The notes under the pieces are model-generated. The model ran no database searches and had not been told where the DNA came from. It worked only from the letters and a program-made list of their open reading frames with translations. The position numbers and the translations under genes are program-made. From Inquilinus sp052113205 (GTDB lineage: Bacteria; Pseudomonadota; Alphaproteobacteria; DSM-16000; Inquilinaceae), in the NCBI RefSeq assembly GCF_052113205.1, contig NZ_JBFRCU010000024.1, positions 1-64,000 of the forward strand: a stretch of 64,000 nt of DNA, in the 5' to 3' direction. Positions 45,643-58,313 of this stretch are shown here, piece after piece (position 1 is the first letter of the stretch; each line of letters opens with the position of its first letter).

Positions 45643-47022
45643 ATGTATCTCTCGATTTCCACAACTCATAATCCGGCCACCGATCTCGGCTTCCTGCTGC
45701 ACAAGCATCCGGACCGGGTGCACGAGACGGAGCTGTCCTTCGGCAAGGCCCATCTGTTCTACCCCGAGGCCACGGCGGAGCGGTGCGAGGCCGTGCTGCT
45801 GCTGGAGGTCGACCCGGTCGGGCTGGTGCGCGGCCGCGGCTCGGCCGAGGGTGTGGTCGACCAATATGTCAACGACCGCCCCTACGCGGCTTCGTCCTTT
45901 CTCTCCGTGGCGCTGATCCGCAGCGTGAAGACGGCGATGGCCGGGATCTCGAAGGACCGGCCGGAGCTCGCCGCCGCCCCGATGCCGTTGGAGGCACGGA
46001 TCAGCCCACTGCCCGCGCGCGGCGGCGAGGTCCTGGTGCGCCAGCTGTTCGAACCGCTGGGCTGGACGGTGCGGGTCGAGCCCGTGCCCGGCCCCGACGG
46101 CGCAGCCAGCCCGCGCTACCTCGCCCTGACCCTATCGGGCACCGCCCGGCTGAGCGCGCTCCTGAACCACATCTACGTGCTGGTCCCGGTGCTCGACGAC
46201 GACAAGCATTACTGGGTCGGCGAGGACGAGGTGGCGAAGCTGCTGGCCCGCGGCGAGGGATGGCTCGGCAGCCATCCGGCGCAGGAGCTGATCGTCCGCC
46301 GCTACCTGGCGCACCAACGGTCCCTCGCCCGCCAGGCCCTGGCCCGGCTGGTGCCGGAGGAGGCGTCCGATGGGGCTGGGCCCGAGGGCGCCGCCAGCCG
46401 CGAGGAGGCGCTGGAGGCGCCGATCCGGCTGCACGACCAGCGGCTGGCGACGGTGGCTGCGACGCTGCAGGCCAAGGGCGCCAAGGTCGTCGCCGATCTC
46501 GGCTGCGGCGAGGGCAAGCTCTTGTCCCTGCTGGCGCGGGAGCGCTGGGTCGAGCGCCTGATCGGCGTCGACGCCTCGACCCGCGACCTCGATCGGGCGC
46601 AGCGCCGGCTCAAGCTCGACCAGCCCGGCGGCCCGCCAGAGGGGCGGATCACGCTGCTACACGGCGCCCTCACCTATCGCGACCGTCGCTGGGCCGAGGC
46701 CGACGCGGCCGTCCTGGTCGAGGTGATCGAGCATCTCGATCCCGACCGGCTTCCGGCGCTTATCCGCGTGGTGTTCGGCGAGGCCCGACCGCGGCTCGTG
46801 GTCGTGACCACGCCGAACGCCGACTACAACGCGCTGTTCCCGACCCTGGGCGCTGGGGCCTTCCGCCACGCCGACCATCGCTTCGAATGGAGCCGCGCCG
46901 AGTTCCGCGCCTGGGCGGCCGCCGTTGCCGACGCCTATGGCTACATGGCCGAGTTCGGTGATATCGGCCCGACCGACGACCAGCAGGGAGCGCCGACCCA
47001 GATGGCGGTGTTCACCCGATGA
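45643..47022 (+). CDS. hen1: Bacterial Hen1, 3'-terminal RNA ribose 2'-O-methyltransferase
   Basis: This 459-residue enzyme methylates the 2'-OH of the 3'-terminal ribose of a cleaved RNA, marking the end before Pnkp ligates it. The N-terminal half (residues 1-240, with LSISTTHNPATDLGFLLHKH at the start) is the bacterial Hen1 accessory domain. The C-terminal methyltransferase has VADLGCGEGKLLSLLA as the SAM motif, VLVEVIEHLDPDRL supplying two Glu and one His of the metal site, and FRHADHRFEW with the second metal His. All catalytic residues are present. The stop overlaps the pnkp start (ATGA), so the two repair proteins are made together. The pair is the known bacterial RNA-repair operon. Confidence 0.95.
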   Translation: MYLSISTTHNPATDLGFLLHKHPDRVHETELSFGKAHLFYPEATAERCEAVLLLEVDPVGLVRGRGSAEGVVDQYVNDRPYAASSFLSVALIRSVKTAMAGISKDRPELAAAPMPLEARISPLPARGGEVLVRQLFEPLGWTVRVEPVPGPDGAASPRYLALTLSGTARLSALLNHIYVLVPVLDDDKHYWVGEDEVAKLLARGEGWLGSHPAQELIVRRYLAHQRSLARQALARLVPEEASDGAGPEGAASREEALEAPIRLHDQRLATVAATLQAKGAKVVADLGCGEGKLLSLLARERWVERLIGVDASTRDLDRAQRRLKLDQPGGPPEGRITLLHGALTYRDRRWAEADAAVLVEVIEHLDPDRLPALIRVVFGEARPRLVVVTTPNADYNALFPTLGAGAFRHADHRFEWSRAEFRAWAAAVADAYGYMAEFGDIGPTDDQQGAPTQMAVFTR

Positions 47023-49598
47023 AGGCCGCCGATCCCTCCCGCATCGACATCCCGGACTTCGCGCTGATCGTCCTGATCGGCGCCACCGGCTCTGGCAAGT
47101 CGACCTTCGCCGCGCGGCATTTTCGGCCGACCGAGATCATCTCCTCGGACCGCTGCCGCGGCCTGGTGTCGGATGACGAGACCGACCAGGCGGCGACGGC
47201 TGATGCGTTCGACCTGGTCCGCACCATCGCCGAGAAGCGCCTCAAGAACCGGCGCCTGACGGTGATCGACGCCACCAATGTCCGCGCCGCCGACCGCAAG
47301 GACTGGGTCGCGCTGGCCCGGCGCTGGCACGCCCTGCCGGTGGCGATCGTGATCGACCCCGGCATCGACCTGTGCATCGAGCGCAACAAGGCGCGGCCCG
47401 ACCGTCCCTTCGGCCCGCAGGTGGTGGTGCGCATGGTGTCGGAGATCCGGCGTGGCCTGGGCGGCCTGCAGCGCGAGGGCTTCCGCCAGGTCTGGCGTCT
47501 GACAACCGCCCAGGGCATCGACGCCGCGACGGTCGAGCGCCGGCCGCTGTGGACCGACAAGCGCGACGATTCCGGCCCCTTCGACATCATCGGCGACGTC
47601 CATGGCTGCGCCGATGAGCTCGAGGCGCTGCTGCGCCGGCTGGGCTATGCGGTCGACTGGCAGGAGGCGGAGGGCGGGCGCCAGGTCACGGTGACGCCGC
47701 CGGCCGGCCGCAAGGCGGTGTTCGTCGGCGACCTGGTCGACCGCGGCCCGCGTACGCCCGACGTGCTGCGCATCGCCATGAGCATGGCGGCGGCCGGCAC
47801 CGCCCATGTCGTCAACGGCAACCACGACCGCAAGCTGGCACGGTGGCTTGAGGGCCGCGACGTCAAGATCGCGCATGGGCTGCAGCAGTCGATCGAGCAG
47901 CTCGAGGCCGAGGGCCCGGCCTTCAAGGCCGCGATCAAGCCGTTCCTGGACGGGCTGCTGAGCCATGTCTGGCTGGATGGCGGCAGGCTGGCGGTCGCCC
48001 ATGCCGGGCTGAAGCCGGAGATGGTCGGCCGCGCCTCGCCCGCGGTGCGCGAATTCGCACTGTACGGCGAGACCACCGGCGAGACCGACGAGTTCGGTCT
48101 GCCCGTGCGGCTGGACTGGGCTGCCGCCTATCGCGGGCCGACGGCGATCGCCTACGGCCACACGCCGGTGCTCGACCCGGAATGGGTCAACAACACCATC
48201 TGCCTCGACACCGGCTGCGTCTTCGGCGGCCGGCTGACGGCGCTGCGCTGGCCGGAGAAGGAGCTGGTCTCGGTGCCGGCCGAACGGGTGTGGAGCGAGC
48301 CGACCCGACCGCTGGCACCGCGCGCCGACCAACGCAGCGCCCAGGCCGAGGCCGACGACCTGCTCGACATGGAGGACGTCGCCGGGCGGCGCTGGGTCGA
48401 GACGCAGTTGCGCGGCCGGATCGAGGTCGCAGCCGAGAACGCGGCCGCGGCGCTGGAGGTGATGAGCCGCTTCGCCATCGCGCCGCAATGGCTGGTCTAC
48501 CTGCCGCCGACCATGTCGCCGGTCGAGACCAGCGCGCGGGAGGAGTGGCTGGAGCGGCCGGAGGAGGCCTTCGAGCATTTCCGCGGGCGCGGCGTGGCCG
48601 AGGTCATGTGCCAGGAGAAGCACATGGGCTCGCGCGCCGTGATCGCGCTGTGCCGCGACGCCGCCACCGCCCGGGCGCGGTTCGGCGTGACCGGGAGCGA
48701 AACCGGCGCGATCTGGACCCGGACCGGCCGCGCCTTCTTCGCCGATTCTGCGACCACCGAGGCCGTGCTCGAACGACTACGGGCGGCGGCGGATTCAGCC
48801 GGGCTGTGGTCGGAGCTGGACACCAGCTGGCTGCTGTTCGACGCCGAGATCATGCCGTGGTCGGCCAAGGCCGGCGCCCTGATCGAGAGCCAGTACGCCC
48901 CGGTCGCCGCCGCCAGCCTGGCTGGGCTGACCGCCGCCGGCGAGGCGCTGGCCCGAGCGGTCGGGCGCGGCCTGCCGCTGGCCGAGCTGCAGCAGCGCGT
49001 CGCGGCGCGGCGCGACCGGGCCGAGGCCTATGGCCGGGCCTGGGCGCCCTATGTCTGGCCGGTTTCCGGCATCGACGACCTGCGCATCGCCCCGTTCCAC
49101 CTGCTGGCCGCCGAGGGGCGCGTCTGCTTCGACCAGGACCATGTCTGGCACATGGGCATGGCCGACCGGCTGGCGCAGGCCGGCGGCCCGGCCGTGGCGG
49201 CGACGCGCTGGCGGCTGGTCGATCTGGCGGACGAGGCTGCCTGCGCCGACGCGGTCGCCTGGTGGGAGGCGATGACCGCGGCAGGCGGCGAAGGCATGGT
49301 GGTGAAGCCGCGCGATTTCGTCGCCCGCGGGCCGAAGGGCCTGATCCAGCCGGCGGTAAAGGTGCGCGGGCGGGAATACCTGCGCATCATCTACGGCCCG
49401 GAATACGACCTGCCGGAGAACCTGGTCCGGCTGCGCGACCGCAAGCTGGGCGGCAAGCGCAACCTGGCGCTGCGCGAATTCGCCCTTGGCCACGAGGCGC
49501 TGCGGCGCTTCGTGGCGCGCGAGCCGCTGCGCCGGGTACATGAATGCGTCTTCGGCGTGCTGGCGCTGGAGAGCGAGCCGATCGACCCGCGGCTGTGA
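47019..49598 (+). CDS. pnkp: Bacterial polynucleotide kinase-phosphatase-ligase (Pnkp)
   Basis: This 859-residue RNA-repair enzyme has three active domains. The 5'-kinase (about 1-165) has the P-loop GATGSGKSTFA and SSDRCRGLVSDDE. The 2',3'-phosphatase (about 185-430) belongs to the binuclear metallophosphoesterases, with IIGDVHGCADE, GDLVDRGPRTP, VNGNHDRKLAR and AYGHTPVLDP. The C-terminal nucleotidyltransferase-ligase (about 480-859) has adenylation lysine K534 in CQEKHMGSRAV, with WLLFDAEIMPW and GMVVKPRDF as further motifs. All three active sites are intact and the length is as in Clostridium thermocellum Pnkp. With Hen1 it heals and seals ribotoxin-type breaks in RNA. Confidence 0.95.
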   Translation: MKAADPSRIDIPDFALIVLIGATGSGKSTFAARHFRPTEIISSDRCRGLVSDDETDQAATADAFDLVRTIAEKRLKNRRLTVIDATNVRAADRKDWVALARRWHALPVAIVIDPGIDLCIERNKARPDRPFGPQVVVRMVSEIRRGLGGLQREGFRQVWRLTTAQGIDAATVERRPLWTDKRDDSGPFDIIGDVHGCADELEALLRRLGYAVDWQEAEGGRQVTVTPPAGRKAVFVGDLVDRGPRTPDVLRIAMSMAAAGTAHVVNGNHDRKLARWLEGRDVKIAHGLQQSIEQLEAEGPAFKAAIKPFLDGLLSHVWLDGGRLAVAHAGLKPEMVGRASPAVREFALYGETTGETDEFGLPVRLDWAAAYRGPTAIAYGHTPVLDPEWVNNTICLDTGCVFGGRLTALRWPEKELVSVPAERVWSEPTRPLAPRADQRSAQAEADDLLDMEDVAGRRWVETQLRGRIEVAAENAAAALEVMSRFAIAPQWLVYLPPTMSPVETSAREEWLERPEEAFEHFRGRGVAEVMCQEKHMGSRAVIALCRDAATARARFGVTGSETGAIWTRTGRAFFADSATTEAVLERLRAAADSAGLWSELDTSWLLFDAEIMPWSAKAGALIESQYAPVAAASLAGLTAAGEALARAVGRGLPLAELQQRVAARRDRAEAYGRAWAPYVWPVSGIDDLRIAPFHLLAAEGRVCFDQDHVWHMGMADRLAQAGGPAVAATRWRLVDLADEAACADAVAWWEAMTAAGGEGMVVKPRDFVARGPKGLIQPAVKVRGREYLRIIYGPEYDLPENLVRLRDRKLGGKRNLALREFALGHEALRRFVAREPLRRVHECVFGVLALESEPIDPRL

Positions 49599-49607
49599 CC
49601 GGGCCGG

Positions 49608-49832
49608 TCAACCCTCGGCGTGACGCCGGTCGCAGACGACCTTGAGGTAGCGGCCCTCGCCCAGCTCGGGCCCGAGCGCGGTGCTGGCCAGCATCGCCTG
49701 GCCGGTGAAGCCGCAGCCGAGCGGCGTCGGCGCTACTGGGCCTGCGACCACGTCGACCGCGGTGTTCCGGTTGCAGTCGCGCTGCGGCAGCGCCGTGGCG
49801 CAGACGAGGATAAGGGTGGTGAACACGTCCAT
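49608..49832 (-). CDS. Small hypothetical protein with conserved cysteines
   Basis: A 74-residue protein starting MDVFTTLILVCATALPQRDC, then TPLGCGFTGQAMLASTALGP and GRYLKVVCDRRHAEG. Four cysteines recur at spacings that suggest two disulfides, or an exported or metal-bound fold; the N-terminus is mildly hydrophobic. Small proteins with this pattern occur in alphaproteobacteria as unnamed hypotheticals. The ATG at 49832 has GGAAGC upstream. It lies on the opposite strand to pnkp, ending 9 bp after the pnkp stop. The function is unknown. Confidence 0.58.
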   Translation of the reverse strand: MDVFTTLILVCATALPQRDCNRNTAVDVVAGPVAPTPLGCGFTGQAMLASTALGPELGEGRYLKVVCDRRHAEG

Positions 49833-49956
49833 GCTTCCGCTCCCTGGGTTGCGCACCACCCGGGGGCTTCCTCCGGCAGGCCCGGTCCGTTCGCCGATGC
49901 CTGCGTCGGGCTATTGTGCACTGCAACATAAGGTCGAGCAAGCCCGCCCTGCTGGG

Positions 49957-50811
49957 TTACCGCGATGCCGGGTCGCGCCAGCTGTGCCGTGGCTCGTAGC
50001 CGAGCACCCGGCGCGCCTTCTCGATCGACAGCAGGGTCTCGTTCGGGCCGAAGGAGCGCTTGCGCGGCACGCCGGGATAGACGGTGTCGAGCAGCTTGTC
50101 GTTCGGCTGGCTCATCACCGAATCGGCATTGGCGATGACGAAGACATCGGCCCCGGTCAGCTTCGATTCCAGCGCCAGGCGGATCGCCTGGGCGGCGTCG
50201 CGGGCGTCGATATAGGCCCACAGGTTCCAGTTGCGCTTGCGCGGGTCGTCGTCGAAACCCGGGAATTCGGCGTAGCGCTCCGGGTCCATCACGTTGGACA
50301 GGCGCAGGCCGATGATCTTGGCCTGGGGGTCCCAGCGGCAGAACTGCTTGGCCATCTCCTCGCCCATCAGCTTGGACAGGGAATAGGCGGTCTCCGGCCG
50401 GCCGGGATACTCCTCGTCCACCGGCACATAGGGCGGCGGGTTGGCGAAGGGCAGGCCTAGCACGGTCTCGCTCGAGGCCCAGACGATGTTGCGGATCTTC
50501 AGCTGCCGCGCCGCCTCGAACACATTGTAGGTGCTGACCGTGTTGGTCTCGAAGATGACGTGGTTCGGCGCCAGGCCGGGCGCGCGGATCGCCGCCAGAT
50601 GGACGATGCCGGTGACCTGCGACACCCGGTCGTCGATCGCCGAGAAGGCGGCGATGGTCTGGCCGTAATCGGTCAGATCGACCCGGCTGTGCCGGACCGA
50701 CGGATCCGTCGGCGGCGCCAGGTCGACCGAGCAGACGTCGTGGCCATGTGCGATCAGATCCTTCAGGCAGGCGCGGCCCGCCTGGCCGCTGCCGCCGGTG
50801 ACGATGATCAT
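49957..50811 (-). CDS. NAD(P)-dependent epimerase/dehydratase
   Basis: This 284-residue extended short-chain dehydrogenase/reductase has VTGGSGQAGRACL as the dinucleotide site, VHLAAIRAPGL after the third strand, the catalytic serine in WASSETVLG, and YSLSKLMGEEMA giving the Tyr-x-x-x-Lys pair. The start is ATG 50811 (MIIVTGGSG); an upstream ATG 11 codons earlier adds no fold. It probably acts on a sugar nucleotide or a uronate. The downstream GST gene on the same strand is 40 bp away and could share a transcript. No glycan cluster surrounds it. Confidence 0.85.
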   Translation of the reverse strand: MIIVTGGSGQAGRACLKDLIAHGHDVCSVDLAPPTDPSVRHSRVDLTDYGQTIAAFSAIDDRVSQVTGIVHLAAIRAPGLAPNHVIFETNTVSTYNVFEAARQLKIRNIVWASSETVLGLPFANPPPYVPVDEEYPGRPETAYSLSKLMGEEMAKQFCRWDPQAKIIGLRLSNVMDPERYAEFPGFDDDPRKRNWNLWAYIDARDAAQAIRLALESKLTGADVFVIANADSVMSQPNDKLLDTVYPGVPRKRSFGPNETLLSIEKARRVLGYEPRHSWRDPASR

Positions 50812-50850
50812 CCGTTCCTCCCTCGTCCAACAATTGTCCGACAAGATAGG

Positions 50851-51570
50851 TCAGCGATCGAGCTCGGGATAGTGGCGGAAGATGCCCATCGAGTTGAACG
50901 GGATGCGCCGTGGCGAGGCGAGATAGGCCTTCACCCGCGGCAACGCGCCGACGAGATCGTGCAGCCGCACCAGCCGCGGATGCTCCGGCTCGATCCGTGC
51001 CATCGCCTTCGGGAAGGCATAGCGCAGCCCGGCGATGATCTGGAACATCGACAGGTCGGCGGTGGTGATCCCGGCCCCGACCAGATGCGCGTCGCCGGCG
51101 GGGTTGCGCGCCATCACCCGCTCAAAATAGCCGAGGTATTTCGGCACGCGATTGGCCAGGAAGTCCTCGGTGCGGCGCTTCGCCTCCGGCTTCTGGTCCT
51201 CGTAGTACAGGCCGCTGGCGACCGGGTGATGGGTGTCGTGCACCTCGACCACGAGGTCGGCGATGGTGAGCTGCAGCTGGTGCGTCCACAGCCGGCCCTC
51301 CTCGTCCGCCGGCGCCAGCCCGTGCCGGTCGCCGAGGAACAGCAGGATGTTGGCGGTCTGGCCGATCAGCAGGTCGCCGGCCTTGAGATAGGGCGGCGCG
51401 AAGGGCGGCTGCGGCACCGCGCCGTCCCGCATGTAGTGCATCAGCCCGGGCAGGTCGTCGTCCTCCTCGCGGGCGACGTCGGTATAGTCAGCACCGGCCT
51501 GCTCGAGCGCCAACCGGACGAACTCGCCTCGCCCCTGGATCTCGGGCCAGTAGTAGAGCTCATAGGCCAT
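50851..51570 (-). CDS. Glutathione S-transferase family protein
   Basis: This 239-residue protein has a thioredoxin-like N-terminal domain with YELYYWPEIQGRGEFVRLAL, of the sigma/mu-like type where Tyr near the start contacts glutathione. LLIGQTANILLFLGDRHGL supplies the glutathione gamma-glutamyl site (QTANI instead of the common ES). The all-helical second domain ends FPKAMARIEPEHPRLVRL...SPRRIPFNSMGIFRH. I use ATG 51570; the frame continues to 51594, but those residues are not part of the fold. It lies just upstream of the epimerase gene on the same strand. The substrate is unknown. Confidence 0.87.
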   Translation of the reverse strand: MAYELYYWPEIQGRGEFVRLALEQAGADYTDVAREEDDDLPGLMHYMRDGAVPQPPFAPPYLKAGDLLIGQTANILLFLGDRHGLAPADEEGRLWTHQLQLTIADLVVEVHDTHHPVASGLYYEDQKPEAKRRTEDFLANRVPKYLGYFERVMARNPAGDAHLVGAGITTADLSMFQIIAGLRYAFPKAMARIEPEHPRLVRLHDLVGALPRVKAYLASPRRIPFNSMGIFRHYPELDR

Positions 51571-51864
51571 TCCGCAATATCCTTTCGTATACATCCGGCC
51601 TCGCGAAACGATTCACGCTCGATTCACGCTGGTTGGTTACGATGGCCATACTGTCCCACCGGATGGTACGCCCATCGAGCCTGAGGCGGATTTCATTTGA
51701 ATTAGGGGTGATACTCGGAGCGTCGATAGTCGAACGGGCATATTCTCTTCGCCCGCAATCAGAAGCTCGATGGGCGTCTTACCGCGACCCAACGGACAGG
51801 GATGGGTGAGCGACGGGAGACGGGGGCGGGTTCGCCCCCGATCTCGTTTCAGCCCCGACGCGCG

Positions 51865-52788
51865 TCAGGATGTCGGCCCCATGCCGAGGACCAGCGGCGC
51901 TTCCGCCGGCTCGTCCCTCGACCGCAGCCATTTCGCCACGGCGCTGTACACCCCGCCGCTCACGATCAGGGCCGCCCCGATCAGGCTGAGGGGCGCGATC
52001 TCCTCATGGAAGGCGAGGACGCTGAAGCCCGCCGCCCAGACGAAGATCGAGTAGTCGATGACCGCGACGTCGGAGACGCCGCTGAGCCGCAGCCCGCCGA
52101 TATAGAGCAGGTTGGCCAGCCCGCCGGCGATTCCGACGCCAATGAAGGGCAGCCAGTCGCCGGCCATCGGCCAGACCCAGCCCACGTGCAGCATCCAGGC
52201 CGCCGAGCCGACCAGCATCACCGTGTTGCCCCAGATCGCGGTGACGATCGGCGGGTCGACCTGCCCGGCTCGGCGCGTCGCCACCACGCCCAGGGCGTAG
52301 AACAGCGCCGAAACCACCGCGATCAGTGCGTAGACATTCATCCCGTCGGTCGGCCGCACGATCAGCAGCCCGCCGGCCAAAGCGATGGCGATGCTGACAT
52401 AAGTCTCGCGGCCCGCCGGCTCGCGCAGCACCATGATGCCGAACAGCGCCATGAAGACCGGCGCCGCCAGGGAGATCGCGGTCGCGTCGGCCAGCGACAG
52501 GCCGGACAGGCTGAGGAAGAAGGTGGCGCAGGCCGCCAGCACGAAGCCGCCGCGCAGCAGCTGCAACAGCGGCTTGCCGGACCTCACCGCCTGCATCCCC
52601 CGCACCATGCCCATGCGGTACTGGACCAGGATCGGCAGGTAGCCGAACAGGGTGCGGATCAGGATGATCTCGGCGATCGGATAGGTACTACCGCTCAGAT
52701 ATTTGGCGAAGGCATCCATCGTCGCGAAGGCGCCGACGCCCAGGGCATACAGCGCGAGACCCTGCATCTGACGGGAAGAGGTGCGCAC
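51865..52788 (-). CDS. DMT-superfamily (EamA) transporter
   Basis: This 307-residue membrane protein has ten predicted spans in two EamA repeats. Each repeat has the usual Gly/Pro-rich pattern (GVGAFATMDAFAKYLSGSTY in the first, SALFYALGVVATRRAGQVD in the second). It is typical of exporters of amino acids or small metabolites; the substrate is not readable. The start is GTG 52788, chosen because AGAAGG precedes it; an internal ATG would trim the first helix. The gap after it (51571-51864) holds an 11-bp tandem repeat (GATTCACGCT twice at 51610-51630) and a GGGGGCG/CGCCCCC hairpin at 51822-51839 that may end the transcript. Confidence 0.82.
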   Translation of the reverse strand: MRTSSRQMQGLALYALGVGAFATMDAFAKYLSGSTYPIAEIILIRTLFGYLPILVQYRMGMVRGMQAVRSGKPLLQLLRGGFVLAACATFFLSLSGLSLADATAISLAAPVFMALFGIMVLREPAGRETYVSIAIALAGGLLIVRPTDGMNVYALIAVVSALFYALGVVATRRAGQVDPPIVTAIWGNTVMLVGSAAWMLHVGWVWPMAGDWLPFIGVGIAGGLANLLYIGGLRLSGVSDVAVIDYSIFVWAAGFSVLAFHEEIAPLSLIGAALIVSGGVYSAVAKWLRSRDEPAEAPLVLGMGPTS

Positions 52789-52920
52789 GGTGAATGAGCC
52801 TTCTGAAATACGACTGCTGCCGAGACCGGCACGAATGTCGTCATCACAGCAGGCAATCATGGCCGCATTCGCGCTGGGCGACGCTGGAATCGCGCCGAAT
52901 TGCGGTCTTACCGTGGCAGC

Positions 52921-56079
<3,159 letters not shown>

Positions 56080-56219
56080 CTCGGCCCCGTGTTCCGCGCC
56101 CGCGGATCGCCGTGCAGACTCGGGCGCCGATCCGGGGATGATAGGACGCCGGGCCGGGGCGGCAAACGCCGGAAGGCTTGGTTCAGCCCGTCAGGAACGC
56201 GGCATGTGCCACCCCGGCT

Positions 56220-57293
<1,074 letters not shown>

Positions 57294-57389
57294 GGTCATC
57301 TCCTGAGGTGGTGACCCGGAAGATGGCGCGCTGACATTCGTGCATGAAGACGGCATTATCCGCATGGGCCGTTAAGGGAATGATGCACA

Positions 57390-58313
57390 ATGCGCGGCAG
57401 CGACTACGCTGAGCTGCGGGCCTTCGCCGCGATTGTCGAGCATGGCAGCTTCGCCCGTGCCGCCGCGCAGCTGGGTCTGTCGCGCTCGGCGCTGAGCCAG
57501 ACCATCCGGGGGCTGGAGGAGCGGCTGGGCCTGCGGCTGCTCAACCGCACCACCCGCAGCGTGGCGCCGACCGAGGCCGGGACACGGCTGCTGGCTGGAC
57601 TGCTGCCGGCCCTGGCAGATCTCGACGCCGCGGTCGCCAATGTCCGGGCGCTGCGGGACACGCCGGCGGGGCTGCTGCGGATCAACGCCTCGCGCATCGC
57701 CGCCATCCATCGCCTGGCGCCGCTGATCGGCCCGTTCCAGGCGGCCTATCCGGACATCGCCCTCGATATCGTCGCCGAGGACCGGCTGGTCGACATCGTC
57801 GCCGAGCGCTTCGACGCCGGCCTCCGGCTGGGCGAGATGGTCGAACGCGACATGGTCGCGGTGAAGCTGGGCGGCGAGCTCGAGCTGATGGTGGTGGCCG
57901 CGCCGTCCTATCTCGAGCGCTTCGGCACGCCGGAGACGCCGCGCGACCTGCGACACCACCGCTGCATCAATTTCCGCTGGCCGACCGATGGCAGCCTGTA
58001 TCGCTGGGAGTTCGAGCGCGGCGCGGAGAAGCTGGAGGTGGCGGTGGAAGGCCCGCTCACCGTGACCGAGCCGGAGGTCGCGATCCGCGCGGTGCTGGAC
58101 GGCGTCGGCATCGGCTATCTGTTCGACCTGCAGATCCGGCCGCTGGTCGAATCCGGCCGGATGGTGCGGATGCTCGAAGATTGGACGCCGCCCTTCCCCG
58201 GCTTCACTCTCTACTACCCCAGCCGCCGGCAAATGCCTCCGCCGCTGCGCGCCTTCCTCGACTTCGTGCAGCGGCGGCAGGTCATGCCTAGCGGCGGCCG
58301 AACAGCGGGGTGA
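57390..58313 (+). CDS. LysR-family transcriptional regulator
   Basis: This 307-residue LysR protein has FAAIVEHGSFARAAAQLGLS and RSALSQTIRGLEERLGLRLL as the helix-turn-helix, followed by RTTRSVAPTEAGTRLL. The effector domain (DIALDIVAEDRLVDIVAERF, then RFDAGLRLGEMVERDMVAV) is of the type found with redox and aromatic regulators. It is divergent from the aldo/keto reductase gene and is its likely regulator. Its 3' end overlaps the convergent OPT transporter gene by 26 bp. Confidence 0.9.
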   Translation: MRGSDYAELRAFAAIVEHGSFARAAAQLGLSRSALSQTIRGLEERLGLRLLNRTTRSVAPTEAGTRLLAGLLPALADLDAAVANVRALRDTPAGLLRINASRIAAIHRLAPLIGPFQAAYPDIALDIVAEDRLVDIVAERFDAGLRLGEMVERDMVAVKLGGELELMVVAAPSYLERFGTPETPRDLRHHRCINFRWPTDGSLYRWEFERGAEKLEVAVEGPLTVTEPEVAIRAVLDGVGIGYLFDLQIRPLVESGRMVRMLEDWTPPFPGFTLYYPSRRQMPPPLRAFLDFVQRRQVMPSGGRTAG

